Shown here in pieces: positions 1 through 5,575 of a stretch of DNA of 6,214 nt. A program made the translations under genes and the position numbers. Position 1 is the first letter of the stretch, and each line of letters opens with the position of its first letter. The notes beneath the pieces were generated by a model, which worked only from the letters and a program-made list of their open reading frames with translations, was not told the origin of the DNA and made no database searches. The stretch comes from Candidatus Nomurabacteria bacterium (GTDB lineage Bacteria > Patescibacteriota > Minisyncoccia > Phycocordibacterales > CSBR16-119). The stretch covers positions 1 to 6,214 of the forward strand of contig SKGB01000063.1 in NCBI GenBank assembly GCA_007117675.1, written 5' to 3'.

Positions 1-389
1 CCCAAATCTCGCAAACGGCGCTTCTTTTTACCTCTATGAAACATAAGTTCAGCGGACAGAGGGTCAGGACCCAAATATGGAATACCGAGTGTCTCAAGAT
101 GATGACACACTTCTCCATCATCACCATGGAGTGCAGACCACGCCAAATCAATATAGTCAGACAAAAAACTTTTGTTTACTATTTTTCCATCAATATGCCA
201 CACACCGTATTTGTCGATAAGAACATCATGAACATCGTAGGAATGTGTAGAACGCAAACGCTTCAAAATCTCTCCACCTGTTTTAAGGGAGAGTTCATAT
301 TCAGGAGTCTCACCTCCTCGTATAACTCCAATTCGAGTTTTGTCTTTAAACAAATCTGAAAAAGATGTTGATTGAGAAAAATTACTCAT
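1..389 (-). CDS. ddl: D-alanine--D-alanine ligase, N-terminal part (cut by left window edge)
   Basis: This ATP-grasp ligase joins two D-alanines for the peptidoglycan stem peptide in the cytoplasm. Only 129 complete codons are present. Residues 20-36 read IGVIRGGETPEYELSLK, the Ddl N-terminal loop; Glu30 aligns with the substrate-binding Glu15 of E. coli DdlB. Residues 56-65 (VLIDKYGVWH) and 101-108 (LGIPYLGP) continue the N-terminal domain. The loop usually written HGxxGEDG is shortened to HGDDG (88-92), and the position of the ATP-contacting Lys97 of E. coli appears to be Arg119. The ATG at 389 is the only sensible start: the ATG at 393 meets a stop after three codons, and the Ddl motif begins at residue 20. 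The gene starts 30 bp after uvrC and directly after a TATAAT box. The catalytic centre lies outside the window, so a divergent ATP-grasp enzyme of other specificity cannot be excluded. Confidence 0.85.
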   Translation of the reverse strand, partial: MSNFSQSTSFSDLFKDKTRIGVIRGGETPEYELSLKTGGEILKRLRSTHSYDVHDVLIDKYGVWHIDGKIVNKSFLSDYIDLAWSALHGDDGEVCHHLETLGIPYLGPDPLSAELMFHRGKKKRRLRDL

Positions 390-395
390 ACATCA

Positions 396-401
396 ATTAT
401 A
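396..401 (-). promoter_or_regulatory. -10 box of ddl promoter, leaderless type
   Basis: The minus strand reads TATAAT, then six bases (TGATGT), then the ATG of ddl. The expected transcription start therefore falls on or next to the start codon. No -35 consensus is visible: the hexamer 17 bp upstream is AGTAAG and lies inside the 403-426 dyad. The match is perfect, but such hexamers are common in A+T-rich DNA. The evidence is the position and its recurrence at the other genes. Confidence 0.55.
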
Positions 402-402
402 C

Positions 403-426
403 ACAGTAAGAGAAATCTCTTACTGT
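403..426 (-). promoter_or_regulatory. perfect 11-bp dyad over the uvrC stop and ddl promoter
   Basis: Arms at 403-413 (ACAGTAAGAGA) and 416-426 are exact reverse complements separated by two bases. The TAA stop of uvrC (420-422) lies in one arm, and the dyad ends one base before the ddl -10 box. As RNA it would fold into a stem with about a 4-6 nt loop. However, GTATAATT rather than a U-tract follows in the direction of transcription, so it is a poor intrinsic terminator. An operator occluding the -35 position of ddl is the alternative. The symmetry is directly seen; the role is inferred. Confidence 0.5.
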
Positions 427-1655
427 TGAAAATTATTTTTTAAACTTTGCCCACGTTTTTTTCTATGAAAACCAATCGCAAATCTGTGTGCCTCGTCGTT
501 CACCAAGATAATTTCTTTTTTGTATTTTTCTGTAAACTTCTTAAGGCCCAGTATACCTTTTGGTTTATGTTTTTCATTTTTCACCACCGAAACCACTGGA
601 ATAGACAAGCCATGCTCTCGTAAAATTCTTTGGATACAGTTTTTTTGAGGAAGTGCGCCGTCAACAACAATAAGCTCAGGAAAAGACCACTCCACATGAC
701 CAAGACGTCTTCTAAAGACTTCTTCCAATGCACCAACATCGTTTGAAGATGTGAACCCACGAATAATAAATTTTCTATATTCTTTTTTTTCAGGCTCACC
801 ATGCTCAATCACCGTCATAACACCCACCATATGAGAACCAGAAATATGAGCAATGTCATAACCCTCAATACGAAAAGAAGAAAGTCTTTTTTCGATAGAG
901 TCTTCTTTAATCAAAGAAACATCATGAATATGTTTAAGTGAAAACAACTGCCTTTTAATAGCATTTGCTTCTTCAAAACGAAGGTCTTTTGCTTTTTGCA
1001 TCATAGAATTCTCAAGCACCTTCACAATCTTTTTTTTGTTACCCGACAAAAACAAGATTATGTTTTCAATATGTTCTGAATATTTTTTTTGAAACTCAGA
1101 ATTTGACAGGTCAGGCGCAAGCCCTAATTGCTTGTAAAATTCTTTTTGATCTTTCTTAATCGAAGACGCATCATTGAAGGGGAAAATTTTGCGTATAATT
1201 CTTAAGGCTTGTTTAATTTGGTTACCATAGGGAAAAGGACCAAACTTTTTTTTAACAGCAATCTCTTTTTTAAATTCTTTTTTTTCTAAGTCCCTCCCCC
1301 GCATCAACAAAACTTGAGGTAGGTCTTCTTTTGTAATAACAATATAATAAAAACTTTTATTGTCCTTCCCCAAGGCATTGTAGGGTGGCTGATGTTTTTC
1401 AATGAGTCTCGCCTCAAGCAAAAGAGCCTCCAACACAGAGTCGGTGGTTTCAAATGAAAGATCTGTAGATTTTGCAATCATGTCAACCAAACGCTTACCA
1501 CGCTGCGCAACTAAATCATGAGAAAAATAACTTCGTACCCTATCACGAAGATTTGTTGCTTTTCCGACATATAAAATATCACCGTGGTTGTTCTTGAAAA
1601 GATACACCCCAGAAGAATCAGGCAGGTTATATTTCTCTAAATCTTGTTTTTGCAT
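420..1655 (-). CDS. uvrC: UvrC, short form without Fe-S cysteines or HhH domain
   Basis: This is the nucleotide excision repair nuclease that cuts on both sides of a lesion held by UvrB. The 411 residues compare with about 600 in standard UvrC. The N-terminal GIY-YIG nuclease is intact: GVY (16-18), YVGK (29-32), Arg39, Tyr43, Glu81 and Asn93 match the catalytic set for the 3' cut. The middle region GPFPYG...FLSG (139-205) is recognisable but lacks the four cysteines that bind an iron-sulfur cluster in other UvrCs; Cys340 is the only cysteine in the protein. A UvrB-contacting UVR helix pair lies at about 218-243. The RNase H-like domain for the 5' cut follows (about 261-400), with Asp267 (YDIAH), Asp332 (VVDG) and His390 (DEAHRF). 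The protein stops eleven residues after FHRKK, so the helix-hairpin-helix pair is absent. Only 30 bp separate it from ddl, leaving no room for a frameshifted remnant. The start lies 12 bp after the upstream stop, behind a -10-like box. Confidence 0.95.
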   Translation of the reverse strand: MQKQDLEKYNLPDSSGVYLFKNNHGDILYVGKATNLRDRVRSYFSHDLVAQRGKRLVDMIAKSTDLSFETTDSVLEALLLEARLIEKHQPPYNALGKDNKSFYYIVITKEDLPQVLLMRGRDLEKKEFKKEIAVKKKFGPFPYGNQIKQALRIIRKIFPFNDASSIKKDQKEFYKQLGLAPDLSNSEFQKKYSEHIENIILFLSGNKKKIVKVLENSMMQKAKDLRFEEANAIKRQLFSLKHIHDVSLIKEDSIEKRLSSFRIEGYDIAHISGSHMVGVMTVIEHGEPEKKEYRKFIIRGFTSSNDVGALEEVFRRRLGHVEWSFPELIVVDGALPQKNCIQRILREHGLSIPVVSVVKNEKHKPKGILGLKKFTEKYKKEIILVNDEAHRFAIGFHRKKRGQSLKNNFQQ

Positions 1656-1661
1656 ACAAAT

Positions 1662-1667
1662 ACTATA
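1662..1667 (-). promoter_or_regulatory. -10 box of uvrC, leaderless type
   Basis: The minus strand reads TAG (stop of the upstream gene), TATAGT, ATTTGT, ATG. The whole 12-bp intergenic gap is thus one -10-like hexamer plus six bases. No -35 consensus is visible (ATAGTG at 17-bp spacing). No Shine-Dalgarno sequence precedes the ATG, so translation would come either from a leaderless transcript starting here or by coupling to the upstream gene. One mismatch to TATAAT; position is the main support. Confidence 0.45.
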
Positions 1668-2789
1668 CTAAGGCTGGATACACTCACTATATTGCGTATC
1701 GGCGTTTGATATTTGAACAATATCACAAATCTTTGTATCAAGTACAGTAAATTGTTTTGCGTCTTCATTAAAGATATACCAACGAACTCGATATTCTCTC
1801 TCGTAGGAGTTTTGCTCAGCATCTGTAAGTCTATCAGAGGTTACAAAAAGATAGCTGTCTGGTCGAAAGTTAAGCAAAAGTGAACGAGGTGCCTCATGCA
1901 AAAGTCCGGTTCGTAAATCAACCAACACAACCTCAGAAACACAATCTACACCACAGCTTAACGAAAATACTCTATAAAAATTTGCAAATTGCGCAGGGGC
2001 CTGAAAAAATTGCGGAGAAATACGCTCCTGATACACAAGACTCACAGAAGAATCCAAACCATTAGCACGGTCAAAATCAACATCACCATCCTCAACAACA
2101 ACAGAATCATCAGCAAAATTGATAGGCACATATACGAAGTTTGAAACGTCTATTTCAAAAAAAGTGCCCTCATCTGTATACTGACCTCGAGCAAAACTAA
2201 TCCCAAAGGAAAGTAAAAAATTATCAGCAAAATCAAGTGCGGTTCCTTGATAACATCCGTTTGGACCACCCCCTGGGTTAATGTATGGAGGAACTGTCCA
2301 TGTAATTTTTTGTTCTGAAAAAAAAGTAATATCCGCTCCAGCACAAACAAGATCAACAGAGCCTACACGAGTTTCAGATGCTCTATCATAAAAATATAAC
2401 AAAAAAGAATCGAAGGTTTGCAAACCAATACCACACATATCCCACAAAATCTCAACATTTTCTCCCGGTTCGTACACGAGCCTTTCTTCAGAATCTTGCA
2501 AAGAAACAAAAGGAAACTCACAAGACACAACAGGGTTTTGATCAAAGTCATAGCCTCCACTAAATAAAGTGTCTGAAATATCTACTATATCATTTTGTAT
2601 ATCAACCTGATCTTCAAACAAAACTATATCTGTATCATCTTTTGAAAAAGAAATATCAAAAATAACAACAATCGCTAAGGCTACTAAAATGACAATTGAG
2701 ATAATAATTCCAAATACAAAAAAAGGGTTCCACGAACTCTTTGATGGCTCGGTTACCACATTATTATTTTTATTTTCATAATGTTCCAT
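1668..2789 (-). CDS. single-span membrane-anchored protein with acidic, cysteine-containing outer domain
   Basis: I do not recognise a named family. The 373 residues start with a hydrophilic segment (1-20), then one strongly hydrophobic helix (about 22-44, PFFVFGIIISIVILVALAIVV), which suggests a signal anchor with the rest outside the membrane. An acidic linker (50-82) follows. Residues about 100-215 resemble a bacterial Ig-like beta-sandwich: YEPGENVEILWD, then ITWTVPPYI, then an alternating strand near 188-200, a pattern similar to Kre9/KNH-type domains. A second beta-rich region (about 270-370) contains VVLVDLRTG, FRPDSYLFVTS and VRWYIF. All eight cysteines (90, 119, 149, 179, 279, 283, 355, 370) lie after the membrane span, an even number compatible with disulfides. 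It sits between uvrA and uvrC but has its own promoter-like box, and nothing in it suggests DNA repair. It could be a surface or envelope protein. The anchor and codon structure are well supported; the fold is a guess. Confidence 0.8.
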   Translation of the reverse strand: MEHYENKNNNVVTEPSKSSWNPFFVFGIIISIVILVALAIVVIFDISFSKDDTDIVLFEDQVDIQNDIVDISDTLFSGGYDFDQNPVVSCEFPFVSLQDSEERLVYEPGENVEILWDMCGIGLQTFDSFLLYFYDRASETRVGSVDLVCAGADITFFSEQKITWTVPPYINPGGGPNGCYQGTALDFADNFLLSFGISFARGQYTDEGTFFEIDVSNFVYVPINFADDSVVVEDGDVDFDRANGLDSSVSLVYQERISPQFFQAPAQFANFYRVFSLSCGVDCVSEVVLVDLRTGLLHEAPRSLLLNFRPDSYLFVTSDRLTDAEQNSYEREYRVRWYIFNEDAKQFTVLDTKICDIVQISNADTQYSECIQP

Positions 2790-2796
2790 ATATACA

Positions 2797-2805
2797 AGTA
2801 TATCA
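2797..2805 (-). promoter_or_regulatory. extended -10 promoter of the membrane-protein gene
   Basis: The minus strand reads TGATATACT, an extended -10 (TGnTATAAT) with one mismatch, followed by seven bases (TGTATAT) and the ATG. It lies immediately past the uvrA terminator; the -35 position falls inside that hairpin and has no consensus. The predicted transcript starts within about a base or two of the ATG, and no Shine-Dalgarno sequence is present. Confidence 0.55.
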
Positions 2806-2806
2806 T

Positions 2807-2852
2807 TGAAAAAATAAAAATCAGCATATGGATGCTGATTTTTATTTTTTCA
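2807..2852 (-). terminator. intrinsic terminator of uvrA, 21-bp perfect dyad
   Basis: Arms at 2807-2827 and 2832-2852 are exact reverse complements around a four-base loop. The G+C-containing core TCAGCAT/ATGCTGA is flanked by A-runs on one side and T-runs on the other, giving a hairpin followed by a U-rich tract in the uvrA direction. Its symmetry gives the plus strand an equivalent structure. The final codons and TAA stop of uvrA are inside the arm at 2832-2852. It separates uvrA from the next gene, which restarts from its own -10 box. Confidence 0.85.
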
Positions 2853-5514
2853 TTGCCTTTTTGGTTTTTTGCAATGTCTTTTTAAGATATGTACCTGTAT
2901 GAGAAACAGGATTATTCGCAACCTCTTCTGGTGTTCCTTTTGCAATCAACCTCCCTCCACCAGACCCACCTTCAGGCCCCATATCGAGAATGTAATCAGC
3001 AATTTTAATGAGGTCAAGATTGTGTTCGATAACCACAATAGAATTACCTTTTTGTATAAGCTTTTGCAAAACTTCTATCAGACTTGCAACATCATCATAA
3101 TGAAGACCTACCGTTGGTTCATCAAGAAGATACAAGCCTTTTTCCACAAAGGGTCGATACAACTCTGACGCAATTTTTACTCTCTGAGCCTCACCACCCG
3201 AAAGTGTGGTTGCAGGTTGCCCTATTTTTATATACCCAAGCCCCACATCTTCTAGGGTCTTTAACCTATCGTAAATAGCGGGAATATCCTTAAAAAATTC
3301 AACACCCCCTTCAACTGTCATTTCTAAAATGTCAAAAATACTTTTTCCTTTGTAGTGAACCTTGAGTGTTTCTTTTTCAAAACGAGTACCTTCACATACA
3401 TCACAAGTAACATATACCGTTGGGAGAAAATGCATCTCAACAGCAATCACACCCTTTCCCTCACAAGACTCACAGCGCCCCCCTTTCACATTAAATGAAA
3501 AACGATTTGCCTTCCAACCACGCAAACGGGCCTCGCTTGTTTCAGCAAAGACATCTCTAATATGGGTCCACGCCCCAGTATACGTCGCTATATTTGAACG
3601 AGGTGTTCTTCCAATAGGACTTTGGTTGATCAAGATAGCTCGATTCAAAAGATCAAAACCTTCAATTGATGAACAGTTAAAGACCTTAGAGGAACGATAT
3701 TTTCTATCAAATCTTGCTTGAATGTTTTTGTGCAAAACCTCATACATAAACGAAGATTTACCTGAACCTGAAACCCCCGTAATACATGTCATACACCCAA
3801 GAGGTATAGCAAAGTTTTGGTTTTCAATATTATGAATAGAAGCCCCCTTTACTGTAATCCATCCCTTGTCTGTCTTTCTTCTTTTTTCAGGAATAGGAAT
3901 AAAAGCTTCTTCACGAAGATACTGCAAGGTTCGACTGTGTACCGAATCTCCGGTAAGTTTTTTTTGAGAAAGTAAATCATCCAAATATCCGGAAACAACA
4001 ACATTTCCCCCATGAACACCGGCACCGGGACCAATATCCACAATATAGTCAGCAGCATACAAGGTGTCTTCATCATGCTCAACAACAATCACGGTGTTTC
4101 CTAAGTCACGCAAATCAAGAAGTGTGTCTATAAGTTTGTCATTGTCTCTTTGGTGAAGTCCAATGGTTGGCTCATCCAAGACATACATAGCTCCTACCAG
4201 CCTACTCCCAAGCTGGCTTGCAAGCCTGATTCTTTGAGACTCACCACCTGACAAAGTATTTGCCTTTCTATCAAGCGTTAGATAATCGAGCCCAACATTT
4301 AACATAAAACTTAACCTGTCTGTAATTTCCTTTACTATCAAACGAGCAATTTCAGTTTCTTTTTCGGTCAACTTCACATGTGTAATATACTCAAAAGCAT
4401 CTTTAACAGACAAAGACGTAAACTTTAAAATATTCATCTGACCTTGCTCTTTGGGACCAAGAAAAATATTCAAGGCTTCTTCACGCAAACGAGCACCCTG
4501 ACACGAAGGACACGGCTCGTCACCAAACATGTGCTTTGTTCCCAAACCATTACAAGCCGGACACGCTCCATACGGAGAGTTAAAAGAAAATAAACGTGGC
4601 TCAAGCTCTGGAAAAACATAGCCATCCTCTGGAGAAATTAATTTAGCTGAAAGAAAGACCTCTTCAGAGTATGCGTTTTCTTTTTCAACTTTTTGAGTAT
4701 CCGACTCACCTAAAATTATTCTCACAAAACCATCTGACTCAGAAATTGCACGTTCAACGGCTTCGCCTAGCCGCATGTCAAAATCTTGTGGATTATCTGA
4801 CAGTTCATGAACAGCCAAGGTATCCACAAGTAAATCGATGTCGTGTTTTTTAGTCTTTGCCATAACAATCTGATCTCGTAATTTTTTTACTCGACCGTCG
4901 AGACGAATTTCAGAAAAACCCTGCCCTAGATAGTCGTATAACATTTGGTAATATTCCCCCTTTCTTCCCCGAACAATCGGTGCGTATATTTGTACAGGAG
5001 TGTCATCAAAAGAAACACCCAAAACATTTTTTGAGCTTTTTTTATTTTCAGCAAGTTCTCGAACCTGCTTTTTAACAAAGTCCATAATTTCTTGATTGGA
5101 AAGTTTTTTTACTTCTTTTCCAGAAATAGGAGAATAAGCTCGACCAATACGAGCATACAAAACACGAAGATAGTCATATATCTCTGTAATAGTTGCAACG
5201 GTTGAGCGAGGGTTGTTTGAACGAGTTTTTTGGTCAATTGAAATAGCTGGAGAAAGCCCTGTTATTTCATCTAAATCAGGTTTTGGCATTTGACCCAGAA
5301 ACTGCCGTGCATAGGCAGATAAACTCTCAACATACCGGCGTTGCCCTTCTGCAAAGATAGTATCAAAAGCAAGTGATGATTTTCCCGAACCAGACTTACC
5401 TGTAACAACAACCAGGGTATCTCGTGGCATTTCTACTGTTATATTTTTGAGGTTATGCGTCCGAGCACCCCGAACGACAATCTTTTTTTCTTGTGATTTT
5501 TTGCTTGCTGACAT
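2842..5514 (-). CDS. uvrA: UvrA, excinuclease ABC damage-recognition ATPase, lacking the insertion domain
   Basis: UvrA is a cytoplasmic dimeric ABC ATPase that scans DNA for bulky damage and loads UvrB. Both ATPase heads are complete: Walker [10 protein letters not shown] (39-47) and GVSGSGKSS (580-588), signatures LSGGESQ (421) and LSGGEAQ (771), Walker B VLDEP (445-449) and LLDEP (796-800), and H-loop histidines His480 and His831. The zinc finger of the second half is intact (Cys681, 684, 704, 707). In the first half, CPAC (318-321) and CPSC (335-338) are only 13 residues apart, whereas about 110 more residues, the insertion domain, normally lie between them. The two CxxC partners of these pairs are replaced by SPISG (128-132) and SPEDG (294-298). 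The UvrB-binding region (about 130-290) is somewhat longer than in E. coli. Total length is 890, against 940 in E. coli. The ATG precedes the conserved [11 protein letters not shown] by 13 residues. It belongs to the main UvrA type, not an ABC drug-resistance relative, since the UvrB-binding region is present. Confidence 0.97.
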   Translation of the reverse strand: MSASKKSQEKKIVVRGARTHNLKNITVEMPRDTLVVVTGKSGSGKSSLAFDTIFAEGQRRYVESLSAYARQFLGQMPKPDLDEITGLSPAISIDQKTRSNNPRSTVATITEIYDYLRVLYARIGRAYSPISGKEVKKLSNQEIMDFVKKQVRELAENKKSSKNVLGVSFDDTPVQIYAPIVRGRKGEYYQMLYDYLGQGFSEIRLDGRVKKLRDQIVMAKTKKHDIDLLVDTLAVHELSDNPQDFDMRLGEAVERAISESDGFVRIILGESDTQKVEKENAYSEEVFLSAKLISPEDGYVFPELEPRLFSFNSPYGACPACNGLGTKHMFGDEPCPSCQGARLREEALNIFLGPKEQGQMNILKFTSLSVKDAFEYITHVKLTEKETEIARLIVKEITDRLSFMLNVGLDYLTLDRKANTLSGGESQRIRLASQLGSRLVGAMYVLDEPTIGLHQRDNDKLIDTLLDLRDLGNTVIVVEHDEDTLYAADYIVDIGPGAGVHGGNVVVSGYLDDLLSQKKLTGDSVHSRTLQYLREEAFIPIPEKRRKTDKGWITVKGASIHNIENQNFAIPLGCMTCITGVSGSGKSSFMYEVLHKNIQARFDRKYRSSKVFNCSSIEGFDLLNRAILINQSPIGRTPRSNIATYTGAWTHIRDVFAETSEARLRGWKANRFSFNVKGGRCESCEGKGVIAVEMHFLPTVYVTCDVCEGTRFEKETLKVHYKGKSIFDILEMTVEGGVEFFKDIPAIYDRLKTLEDVGLGYIKIGQPATTLSGGEAQRVKIASELYRPFVEKGLYLLDEPTVGLHYDDVASLIEVLQKLIQKGNSIVVIEHNLDLIKIADYILDMGPEGGSGGGRLIAKGTPEEVANNPVSHTGTYLKKTLQKTKKAMKK

Positions 5515-5531
5515 AATTAAAAAGTTAGGAC

Positions 5532-5540
5532 ACTATACCA
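5532..5540 (-). promoter_or_regulatory. extended -10 promoter of uvrA
   Basis: The minus strand reads TGGTATAGT, an extended -10 with one mismatch, in the 61-bp gap between the antiporter gene and uvrA. Seventeen bases separate it from the ATG, which predicts a leader of about 10 nt (roughly ACTTTTTAATT) with no Shine-Dalgarno sequence. No good -35 is visible, and I see no LexA-type operator. No convincing terminator hairpin for the preceding gene was found, so read-through from the antiporter is possible. Confidence 0.5.
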
Positions 5541-5575
5541 CAAAAACACTTCAAAAAACAGGAACTCGAGGCAAT

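Noticed and set aside
36..359. Plus-strand open frame of 107 codons near the left edge.
   Set aside because: It lies antisense to the ddl coding region, which shows clear family motifs; the plus-strand translation has no recognisable feature.
1653..1670. The membrane-protein gene and uvrC are in the same reading frame, separated by one TAG and four codons, as if a read-through fusion were possible.
   Set aside because: TAG also ends the antiporter gene, the uvrC N-terminus is complete from its own ATG, and sharing a frame has a one-in-three chance. A membrane anchor fused to UvrC makes little sense.
1670..1701. GATAC/GTATC inverted repeat near the end of the membrane-protein gene.
   Set aside because: Only five paired bases with a long loop and no U-tract; expected by chance.
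3362..3721. Plus-strand open frame of 119 codons inside uvrA, and other shorter ones within uvrA and the membrane-protein gene.
   Set aside because: They are antisense shadows of strongly conserved coding sequence and have no promoter or family signal of their own.
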